Below are positions 25,738-33,023 of a stretch of 64,000 nt of DNA, piece by piece. A program made the translations under genes and the position numbers. Below the pieces are notes generated by a model. It worked only from the letters and a program-made list of their open reading frames with translations. It searched no databases and had not been told where the DNA came from. This stretch comes from Hoeflea sp038900095 (GTDB taxonomy: Bacteria > Pseudomonadota > Alphaproteobacteria > Rhizobiales > Rhizobiaceae). Each line of letters begins with the position of its first letter. Position 1 is the first letter of the stretch. The stretch lies in NCBI RefSeq assembly GCF_038900095.1, contig NZ_JBBMQQ010000005.1, positions 186,001-250,000 on the forward strand, written 5' to 3'.

Positions 25738-27099
25738 TCAATCGAGCAGATGCCGCACGTCGGTCTGGCTTTCGAGGCTTGCCAGCCGCGCATAGAGCTC
25801 CGAGGCACGATTTCCCAGAACCGGGCGGGCAAGGGTCATGAACTTGTCCTCCATCTGCGCCTGCGGCGGGAAGCTGTCGGGCTCGCCGGACGGATCGGCA
25901 ATCATCCGTTCATGGCTGCCCTCACGGGTGCGAACCATGACATGGGCGCCAAACGGATGGCGAAGACCTTCCAGCCGGTCGTCCTGCCGCACATCGATCC
26001 TGGCGGCAATTGCCTCGATCTCGGGGTTGCCGAGCAGTGCGTAATCGTCCCAGCCGAAACTGCCCTGGTAAAGCGCGACTGCGGCGGTGAACGGCATAGA
26101 GAACTGCCCGTCGACGACGCTCTGTGGCCGCCTTTTCTCCTCCAGCGGCGCACCGGTCAGCACGATGCCGTTGCGGTGCAGGCCGATGGTGACCCCGGTA
26201 ACGTCATCGGCAGACCACCGGTTTTCGCTGCGCATGGCAATCAGGCCATCGATGGCGGCATGGGTGTAGCGGCAGCTTGGATAAGGCTTCATGCCGATCT
26301 TCATGGTTTCCCACACCGAGCCAAGACCGGCAGTGGCCATCTCGGGCCGTGCATTGTCGGTGTAGCCGCGCAGGAAGCCGTGCTTGCCTTCGATGGCGTC
26401 GGCAGCGCCGACGAAACCCTCGCTCGCCAGTGTCGCGGCAATCAGCCCGTTCATGGCAGCAGCGCCGACCTGGTAGCGCTTGTTCCAGGCGCCGTTGACG
26501 AGGAATTGCAGTGAACCGGCGGCCTGGCTTGCCGCCACTCCGAAAGCCGATTCCAGACCCTTGGCGTCAAGCCCGAGCAGTTTGCCGGCCGCTGCGGTGG
26601 CTCCAAAGGTGCCTGCCGTGGCGGTCGGGTGAAAGCCACGGGCGTAATGCGAGGTCGGGTCGAGCGCGTTGCCGAGCCGGCAGCAAACCTCGAAACCGGC
26701 GACAATCGCGGTGAGCAGCTCGGTTCCGGTGGCGCCGGTCATTTCGGCCGCTGCCATCGCCGCCGGCACGACCGGAGCGCTTGGATGCAGCGAGCTGTCG
26801 GCGTGGGTGTCATCGAAGTCGAGAGAATGGCCAAGCACGCCGTTGAGCAGCGCAGCTGTCGCTGGCCCGTAGCCGCGGTCCTGTCCGAAAACCCGTGCCC
26901 TGCCCAAAGCACCAAGGCCAAGCCGTTCGATCATTTGCATCACCGACGGCGTCGAATCCGCTTCCTGCCCGGCCCGGACGATACTGCCGACGAGATCGAT
27001 CATCAGGTTCCTGGCCCGCACCGGAACTTCGGAAGGCAGGTCGTCAAAGGAAAGACCGGCGACGTAGGCGCCAAGGATCGCGGTTGTTTTTGTCATCAT
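25738..27099 (-). CDS. MmgE/PrpD family protein
   Basis: A 453-residue member of the MmgE/PrpD fold, with SLDFDDTHADSSLHPSAPVVPAA near residue 92 (part shown) and the C-terminal KPYPSCRYTHAAIDG near residue 277. Known members are 2-methylcitrate dehydratase (PrpD) and cis-aconitate decarboxylase, which makes itaconate. The family thus handles tri- and dicarboxylates by dehydration or decarboxylation. Its stop is far from the next gene but its start overlaps the CoA-lyase stop, so the two are cotranscribed. With a CoA-transferase, hydratase and lyase around it, it may feed a C5 diacid into the pathway. The reaction is not determined by sequence. Confidence 0.85.
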   Translation of the reverse strand: MMTKTTAILGAYVAGLSFDDLPSEVPVRARNLMIDLVGSIVRAGQEADSTPSVMQMIERLGLGALGRARVFGQDRGYGPATAALLNGVLGHSLDFDDTHADSSLHPSAPVVPAAMAAAEMTGATGTELLTAIVAGFEVCCRLGNALDPTSHYARGFHPTATAGTFGATAAAGKLLGLDAKGLESAFGVAASQAAGSLQFLVNGAWNKRYQVGAAAMNGLIAATLASEGFVGAADAIEGKHGFLRGYTDNARPEMATAGLGSVWETMKIGMKPYPSCRYTHAAIDGLIAMRSENRWSADDVTGVTIGLHRNGIVLTGAPLEEKRRPQSVVDGQFSMPFTAAVALYQGSFGWDDYALLGNPEIEAIAARIDVRQDDRLEGLRHPFGAHVMVRTREGSHERMIADPSGEPDSFPPQAQMEDKFMTLARPVLGNRASELYARLASLESQTDVRHLLD

Positions 27100-27941
27100 G
27101 TCTGCCTGTTCGAAGTCCGTTTGTGATCATCGCGAATTTGCCGGGCTCGGGCAATGACCGGTGCATCAACCATCTGTCCATCGATGGTGACGGCGCTGCC
27201 GTCGCCGATGCCGGCCAGAATCCGCTGCGACCAGGCCAGCTCTGCTTCCGTTGGCGCAAGGCCACGCCGTGCCGGTGCAATCTGGGCAGGGTGGATCAAC
27301 AGTTTGGCCTTCAGGCCAAGGCTTGCGCCATAGCGGGCGTCCTGCTCGATTTCGGCCTCGTCACGGGTCGAGCGGGTGACCCCGTCGACAGGCGCGGGCT
27401 TCCCCGCAACCCGCGAAGCGACGACCAGGTGGGAGCGTGCAAGAAGCAGTGCCTCGCGGCTGTGTTCGCAGCAGAGGTCGGCGGCAAAGTCGATGGAACC
27501 GAAGGCAATCCTGTCGGCCGCGCGGGCGATTGCATCTGCGCTGGCAAGTCCGGCTGCTGTTTCAACCAGGGCAATGATTTCCGCGCCCCGATCAAGCCCG
27601 GCGCGAATGGTTTCGATGTCGGTAGCGCTCTCGGCTTTTGGCAGCACGATTCCGGCAATCCTGCCGGTCGCGAACAGGTCGGAAACCGCGACCAGATCAT
27701 CCGAATGCCATGGTGTGCCGATGCCGTTTATCCGAACCAGAACGGGTATGGCCGAGGCACTCGCCGCGTTCAGTTTCGTGCACAGGCTAACGCGTGCCTC
27801 CTGCTTTCGCTCAGGCGCCACCGCATCCTCGAGGTCGATGATGACCGCATCCGCGCCCGAGGCAATCGCGCCGGTATACCGCTCCGGCCGGTCGGCCGGT
27901 ACGAAAAGATAGAGAGACGGTGTCTCGGACATGGGGTTCAC
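27096..27941 (-). CDS. HpcH/HpaI family CoA ester lyase (citramalyl/malyl-CoA lyase type)
   Basis: A 281-residue TIM-barrel lyase like the citrate lyase beta chain. Motifs: LFVPADRPERY near residue 11, DAVIIDLEDAVAPERK near 31, metal ligands in LVETAAGL and FGSIDFAADL (about residues 137 and 160), and KLLIHPAQI near 238. It would cleave citramalyl-CoA to pyruvate and acetyl-CoA, or malyl-CoA to glyoxylate and acetyl-CoA. The start is either GTG 27941 or ATG 27932; neither has a clear ribosome site. It is the first gene of the lyase-PrpD pair and is divergent from the CoA-transferase. Confidence 0.88.
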   Translation of the reverse strand: MNPMSETPSLYLFVPADRPERYTGAIASGADAVIIDLEDAVAPERKQEARVSLCTKLNAASASAIPVLVRINGIGTPWHSDDLVAVSDLFATGRIAGIVLPKAESATDIETIRAGLDRGAEIIALVETAAGLASADAIARAADRIAFGSIDFAADLCCEHSREALLLARSHLVVASRVAGKPAPVDGVTRSTRDEAEIEQDARYGASLGLKAKLLIHPAQIAPARRGLAPTEAELAWSQRILAGIGDGSAVTIDGQMVDAPVIARARQIRDDHKRTSNRQT

Positions 27942-28206
27942 AGGCTATCGCGATACAAAAATGGGATGAGATTGCGGACGATAGGATGGTCACGAGGTCG
28001 CGTACCAATAGTATTTTGATAAGGCGACCATCGCGTTCCATTATGCAGGGCAGTGCGTTCGGCGGTCGAAACGACCTATAGCGTGATGTTATCGCCTCCC
28101 CATTTCAGTGTTATTTGTAGTGATAACCGAAATCAGCAATTATCCGCCCGGGAGACAGCCGCCGGGGAGGTGGCTGGACGCACATTTCAAAGCATGGGCA
28201 TTGGCG

Positions 28207-29346
28207 ATGAAAAAGGATCTCGACGGCTTGCTGGTCGTTTCAGTCGAACAGGCCGTAGCCGCACCTTACCTATCCAGCAAGCTCGCCGATGCGGGTGCGC
28301 GGGTGATCAAGGTTGAACGGCCGGAAGGCGATTTCGCCCGCGAGTATGACCATCTGGTGCATGGCGAGAGCGCCTATTTCGTCTGGCTCAACCGCGGCAA
28401 GGAATCGCTCTGTCTCGATCTCAAGGCTGATGCTGACAAGCAGGTACTTGCGGCGATCATCGCCGAGGCCGACATCTTCATTCAGAACCTGGCTCCGGGG
28501 GTGATCGACCGCCTGGGATTCGGTGTTGACGAACTCAGGCAGCGCTATCCCCGGCTGATCACCTGTTCGATCTCCGGCTATGGCGACGAGGGACCGCTGT
28601 CTCACCTCAAGGCCTATGACCTGCTGGTGCAGGCCGAAAGCGGCCTGTCGGCAATCACCGGCAACGAGCATGGCCCGGCGCGGGTTGGTGTTTCCGTTTG
28701 CGATATCGCTGCCGGGATGACGGCAACCCAAGCCGTGATGCAGGCGCTTTATGCGCGTAGCGTCACCGGCGAGGGCCGCCATATCGCCGTCTCGCTCTAC
28801 CATGCGCTGTCGGACTGGATGAACGTCCCCTATCTGCAATATGTTTACGGCGGCAAGATTCCCCAGCGCAGAGGTCTCAATCATCCGACCATCGCCCCCT
28901 ATGGCGCCTATACCTGCGATGGTGGCAAGCAGATCCTGTTTTCGATCCAGAACGAGCGTGAGTGGCTGACGCTTTGCAACGAAGCGCTCGGACGCCCGGA
29001 TCTCGCCACGGACGAACGCTTCAAGAGCAACAGCCTGCGGGTTGCCAATCGGGCGGCGCTGGATGCGGAGATCGTTCCGCTCGTGGCGGCGCTTTCACGC
29101 GAGGCGATGGCCGAGCGGTTGCAATCGGCGCGCATTGCCTATGGGCGGATCAGTACGCTTGAAGACGTATCAAACCACCCGCAGAACCGTTATTCGACCA
29201 TCGATACACCGACCGGGCCTGTCCGTATCCTGGCGCCGGGTGTCCTGGTCAATGGATTGCAGTCAGAACTCGGCAAGGTGCCGGGCCTGGGGGAAGACAC
29301 GGACCGGATCCGTGCCGAGTTCAAGCCCGCCACGGCCGGTGAATGA
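28207..29346 (+). CDS. CaiB/BaiF family CoA-transferase
   Basis: A class III CoA-transferase of about 379 residues. It has the N-terminal VVSVEQAVAAPYLSSKLADAGARVIKVE segment (in part, near residue 10), LNRGKESLCLDL near 65, the catalytic-Asp region SAYFVWLNRG and the GLNHPTIAPYGAY segment near residue 225. It would activate a carboxylic acid by transfer of CoA from succinyl- or acetyl-CoA. I chose ATG 28207; a longer frame exists but its extra residues are not family-like. The gene is divergent from the CoA-lyase and followed by the LysR gene. It is the logical entry step for the dehydrogenase, hydratase and lyase. Confidence 0.9.
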   Translation: MKKDLDGLLVVSVEQAVAAPYLSSKLADAGARVIKVERPEGDFAREYDHLVHGESAYFVWLNRGKESLCLDLKADADKQVLAAIIAEADIFIQNLAPGVIDRLGFGVDELRQRYPRLITCSISGYGDEGPLSHLKAYDLLVQAESGLSAITGNEHGPARVGVSVCDIAAGMTATQAVMQALYARSVTGEGRHIAVSLYHALSDWMNVPYLQYVYGGKIPQRRGLNHPTIAPYGAYTCDGGKQILFSIQNEREWLTLCNEALGRPDLATDERFKSNSLRVANRAALDAEIVPLVAALSREAMAERLQSARIAYGRISTLEDVSNHPQNRYSTIDTPTGPVRILAPGVLVNGLQSELGKVPGLGEDTDRIRAEFKPATAGE

Positions 29347-29376
29347 CGCTAACCACAGACTGACAGCTTGCCTGCC

Positions 29377-29407
29377 TTGACAATCCGTGCGCCCCGATGG
29401 GTATAAT
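29377..29407 (+). promoter_or_regulatory. Sigma70-type promoter of the lysR gene
   Basis: TTGACA at 29377-29382 and TATAAT at 29402-29407, both perfect hexamers but with a long 19-base spacer. Transcription would start near 29414, which argues against start codons upstream of that. Confidence 0.55.
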
Positions 29408-29422
29408 AAAAATGCCTGTCGA

Positions 29423-29436
29423 TATGGCATGCCATA
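29423..29436. promoter_or_regulatory. Palindrome just downstream of the lysR promoter
   Basis: Perfect 14-base palindrome TATGGCATGCCATA. It lies about 10 bases after the predicted transcription start and nine bases before the ATG at 29445, a position suited to autorepression. Confidence 0.4.
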
Positions 29437-29444
29437 CAAAAAGC

Positions 29445-30419
29445 ATGGGTGCGCAAGTGGATCTCCGGCAACTTCGATATTTCGTCGCGATCGTTGAAAA
29501 CGGCTCTTTCTCAAAGGCCGCTGCAATGCTCAATGTCGCGCAGCCCGCATTGAGCCTTCACGTCCGCAACATGGAAGCCGATCTCGGCACACAGTTGCTG
29601 TTCCGCAGTCCGCACGGTGTTCTGCCCACGGAAGCGGGAGAGATCCTGTTGCGCAACGCCCGCGTCATCATCGACCAGTTTGCTTTCGCGGCAGAGGAGA
29701 TCCGCGGGCATGAGTCAGAGCCCAGCGGCGAGGTGCGGCTTGGCCTGCCGGGAACCATCAGCCAGATCCTGTCAGTTCCGCTGATCATTGCCGCGAGAAA
29801 ACGCTACCCGCGCATCAAGCTGACGATTGCCGAGGCGATGAGCGGCTTCATTACCGAGTGGATCCGCGAGAACAAGATCGATCTCGCGGTTCTCTACATC
29901 CCGGTGCAGGACCGGACGCTGGCATCGCATTCGGTGCTGAGCGAGCAATTGTGCCTGCTCGGTCCAGCCACCGCCATGCCGGGCATCAAGCTTCCCGCCG
30001 ATGGTCCTGTTGCCTACAAGCAGGTTGCGGAATTGCCGCTCATCCTGCCCAGTGTCAACCACGGCTTGCGTGAATTGCTGGAAGGCGTGGCCAGCAAGAG
30101 CGGCCTGCCTCTCAACACCATCATCGATGTCGATTCCTACGGCAACATCAAGGAACTGGTGGAGGAAGGCATGGGCTATTCGGTCCTGCCTTTCAACGCG
30201 ATTGCGCGGGAAGTGCAGGACGGCCGGTTGAGGAGCTGGCCGATCCGCAAGCCCGAGCTCCAGCGTGACGTCTATCTGGTTCACGCCTCTGACCGGCCGA
30301 TGCCCAATGCGGTCACCGTGATCGAGGCGCTTTGCCGCGAGACATTGCTCGACCTGGTGGATACCGGCCGCTGGCGCGGCGCGCGGGCCTTGCCCGAGGC
30401 TCTGCCTGATAACGCTTAG
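29445..30419 (+). CDS. LysR family transcriptional regulator
   Basis: About 324 residues, normal for LysR. The winged helix-turn-helix covers residues 5-65 (VDLRQLRYFVAIVENGSFSK, AAAMLNVAQPALSLHVRNME). The effector domain follows, with GEVRLGLPGTIS near 102 and an aromatic-acid-type C-terminal layout. I choose ATG 29445, since earlier in-frame starts overlap the -10 box or the palindrome; GTG 29457 is also possible. It sits at the end of the C5-diacid CoA cluster and probably activates the transferase, dehydrogenase and lyase genes in response to the acid or its CoA ester. Confidence 0.9.
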   Translation: MGAQVDLRQLRYFVAIVENGSFSKAAAMLNVAQPALSLHVRNMEADLGTQLLFRSPHGVLPTEAGEILLRNARVIIDQFAFAAEEIRGHESEPSGEVRLGLPGTISQILSVPLIIAARKRYPRIKLTIAEAMSGFITEWIRENKIDLAVLYIPVQDRTLASHSVLSEQLCLLGPATAMPGIKLPADGPVAYKQVAELPLILPSVNHGLRELLEGVASKSGLPLNTIIDVDSYGNIKELVEEGMGYSVLPFNAIAREVQDGRLRSWPIRKPELQRDVYLVHASDRPMPNAVTVIEALCRETLLDLVDTGRWRGARALPEALPDNA

Positions 30420-30862
30420 GCATAGAGCCAAGCCCTAAACTGTCTTTGCATGAATATGGCACGCGTCTCCAGGTTCGCTTGACAGGAACCCGGAGGATGC
30501 CCGCCATGTTTTGCCGGCGTACCGCTTCCTGCCCGTGTCCGGCGCACGATCTGACGCTGGAATGGCCAGAGCCGTGGACGGGCACACCGGCCATGGATCA
30601 GGGTATGGCTGAAGCCGCCAGCGCCATAACAATCCTGTATGGAGCTTAACGCAAATCGATAATTTCAATAATGCCGTCGGCTGGTATTGTTTCTTTCAAT
30701 CCGGTTGGGTTCCCAATGTTTTGAATGGCTTGGGATGCTGTTTGGGCGCTTGCACCGGAGAGGTGCGCCGCCTGATCTGCAGGGGATGATCTGCATCGAT
30801 CTGTCTGTTTTCGGGATGATTGATGGCGGTGTCGTCGGATGAGGTGAGGGAGGAGTCTGGTC
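30420..30862. other. Intergenic region, 443 bases, no gene seen
   Basis: No reading frame here has family-like content. A small stem GCACC-GGAGA-GGTGC occurs at 30752-30766. The last 15 bases carry a strong ribosome site (GGGAGGAG) for the following permease gene. A promoter for the importer operon must be in this region or upstream, but no convincing -35/-10 pair stands out. Confidence 0.5.
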
Positions 30863-31849
30863 ATGGATCTCAGCAAGGTGTTTCGCCTGCTCAATCAGGA
30901 GAGGATTGTCTTTCTTCTGACGCTTCTTCTGTTCGCGGCATTCTCACTCACGCTGAACAATTTCCTGTCGGCGGGCAATCTTCTGTCTCTGGTTCGCAGC
31001 GTCGCGGTTCTCGGCATTCTGGGGCTGGGCATGCTTATCGTGGTGCTTGGCCGCGGCATCGACCTGTCGCTGGTGGCGACCATGGCGATCTCCGTTGCCT
31101 GGGCCATGCAGCTGGTTTCGCAGGGCATGCCGGTTTACGCGGCCATGACCAGCGGTCTGCTGTTCGCGCTCGGCATTTCGCTGGTGACCGGAATTCTGGT
31201 TGCCTATGCCGAAATCCCGCCGCTGTTTGCCACGCTTGCCATGGCAACCTTCATCTACGGTTTCGGCCGCGCCCACATGATCACCGGCACCGATGTGGTC
31301 TACATGCCAAAGAACATGGGCTGGATTGTTGAGTTGGGGCAGGGGCATTTCCTTGGTCTGCCAATGCCGATCCTTGTGGCCGCGGGCATGGCGCTGGCTG
31401 TGTTTCTGTTTCTCAAGTACACAAAGCTCGGCGCTTTCATTTACGCCATTGGCGACAACCTTTCCGCCTCCCGCATCGGCGGCATACCGGTGCGTCCGAT
31501 GCTGGCGCTGCAATATGTCATTTCCGGAGGCATTGCCTTCGTCGCAGGCATCATCACCGCCACCTCGGTAGAGGCGATGAACACCCGCGTGGTCAATTCC
31601 AACATGATCTACGACGTCATCCTGGTCGTGGTCCTGGGCGGCGTCGGCCTGTCCGGCGGCCGCGGCAATGTGCGCAACGTCATCGTCGGCACTTTGCTGA
31701 TCGGCGTGCTGATGAACGGCATGACCATCATGGACGTCGAATACACCATTCAAAACGTCATCAAGAGCCTCATTCTGCTGCTCGCGATCGTCGTCGACAG
31801 TATCGTCAACCCCCGCGATGAACAGACAGGCCAGCAGGGGGATATCTGA
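30863..31849 (+). CDS. Sugar ABC transporter permease (RbsC family), first of two
   Basis: A 328-residue multi-pass protein with LGRGIDLSLVATMA near residue 62 and the C-terminal LGGVGLSGGRGNVRNVIVGTLL near residue 258 (in part), as in ribose-type permeases. The usual GGxDLSVG reads GRGIDLSLV. It is the first gene of a six- or seven-gene operon that also encodes a second permease (fused to a propeller), a binding protein and an ATPase. Two different RbsC-type subunits suggest a heteromeric channel. The binding-protein gene follows after 45 bases. Confidence 0.93.
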   Translation: MDLSKVFRLLNQERIVFLLTLLLFAAFSLTLNNFLSAGNLLSLVRSVAVLGILGLGMLIVVLGRGIDLSLVATMAISVAWAMQLVSQGMPVYAAMTSGLLFALGISLVTGILVAYAEIPPLFATLAMATFIYGFGRAHMITGTDVVYMPKNMGWIVELGQGHFLGLPMPILVAAGMALAVFLFLKYTKLGAFIYAIGDNLSASRIGGIPVRPMLALQYVISGGIAFVAGIITATSVEAMNTRVVNSNMIYDVILVVVLGGVGLSGGRGNVRNVIVGTLLIGVLMNGMTIMDVEYTIQNVIKSLILLLAIVVDSIVNPRDEQTGQQGDI

Positions 31850-31894
31850 ATTTCAATTTGAACTCGCAGAGACTTGGACAAGGAGGAGTGAACA

Positions 31895-32923
31895 ATGGGT
31901 AAGACAGGTTTCATGAAATTGACGGCGACGGCGCTTGCCGCTCTCGCCATCGGTGCAACGGCAGTCAATGCTGCTGACGATCTCAACGATCCGTATCGCG
32001 GACCGGCGCTGGAAGCGCTGCAGGGCAAGTCCATTGCCTATCTGCCGATCTCGATCGGCTTCGATCTGGCGCAGGCCTGGGGTGGAGTCGTCAAGACCGA
32101 ATCCGAGCGCTACGGAATGACATTCACCTCGCAGGATCCGAACTGGAACACCGACGCGATGGCGCAGGGCATGACCGCGCTGATCGCTGAACGTCCCGAT
32201 GTCATCGTGACGCAGAACCCGGACATGCAGTCGCTTGCCCGGTTGATGAAGCAGGCGACCAAGGCCGGCATCGTCGTGGTGCAGCTCAACATGCAGGGCG
32301 CGGTCCAGACCGATGCCTTTGTCGGTCCGGACTTCATCGCCATGGGCGAGCAGGCGGCCAACATGATGCTGGAAAAATGCGGCGCCGGCACCGACACGTC
32401 GCACAAGGTGGCGATCGTGCAGGGCGTGCTGACCGGTGGCGTCAGCTACTATCAGGTCCAGGGCATGATGAAGGTGTTCAACGAACATCCGGAAATCGAG
32501 ATTGTCTCCAGCCAGGCAGCCGACTGGGATGCATCCAAGGCGCGTGCGATCACCGAAACCGCTTTGCAGCAGCATCCCGACATGTGCGGCGTCATCGACG
32601 TCTGGGATGGCCAGGGCATTGGCACCGGTGCAGCCATCAAGCAGGCCGGCAAGCAGGGTGAAGTCTTTTTCATCACCTCGGGCGGCGGCGCGCAGAGCAT
32701 GTGCAACGGACTTGAGGACGGCACCTATTCCGCCGTCATCAACTACAACGCACCCGGCATGGGCCGCGACGCCTGGACTGCCATCATGGTGGCGCTTCAG
32801 AACGGCCAGGGCGCTGGCGCGATCAAGACGCAGATCTACTCTCCGACACGGGTGATGACCAAGGACGACGTCCAGGCAGGCACCTGCTGGGATCCGGAGC
32901 AGTACGCGAAAATCCTTCGCTGA
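31895..32923 (+). CDS. Periplasmic sugar-binding protein of ABC importer
   Basis: A 342-residue RbsB-like protein. The ribosome site AAGGAGGAG precedes ATG 31895. A signal peptide covers the first 26 or so residues (cleavage near VNA-AD). The two-lobe pattern is seen in SIAYLPISIGFDLAQAWG (residues about 45-62), PDVIVTQNPDM and VFFITSGGGAQSM. Four cysteines remain in the mature protein (KCGAG, DMCGV, SMCNG, GTCWD), an even number that could form two disulfides. Ligand unknown; the operon's alcohol and aldehyde dehydrogenases suggest a polyol or alcohol-bearing compound. A strong hairpin follows the stop. Confidence 0.92.
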   Translation: MGKTGFMKLTATALAALAIGATAVNAADDLNDPYRGPALEALQGKSIAYLPISIGFDLAQAWGGVVKTESERYGMTFTSQDPNWNTDAMAQGMTALIAERPDVIVTQNPDMQSLARLMKQATKAGIVVVQLNMQGAVQTDAFVGPDFIAMGEQAANMMLEKCGAGTDTSHKVAIVQGVLTGGVSYYQVQGMMKVFNEHPEIEIVSSQAADWDASKARAITETALQQHPDMCGVIDVWDGQGIGTGAAIKQAGKQGEVFFITSGGGAQSMCNGLEDGTYSAVINYNAPGMGRDAWTAIMVALQNGQGAGAIKTQIYSPTRVMTKDDVQAGTCWDPEQYAKILR

Positions 32924-32936
32924 TTTCTGTCAAAGC

Positions 32937-32966
32937 CCTGTGGCCGGATCACTTTCCGGCCACAGG
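32937..32966 (+). terminator. Hairpin after the binding-protein gene (attenuator or mRNA stabiliser)
   Basis: Perfect 12-base stem CCTGTGGCCGGA / TCCGGCCACAGG around TCACTT, beginning 14 bases after the stop codon. No T run follows directly. In ABC operons such stems protect the upstream binding-protein message and lower downstream expression. Confidence 0.6.
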
Positions 32967-33023
32967 CTGCAATTTTCGTTGCCGCAGTTCTTGCGTTGAA
33001 TCTATCGAATAAGGGGACGTACT

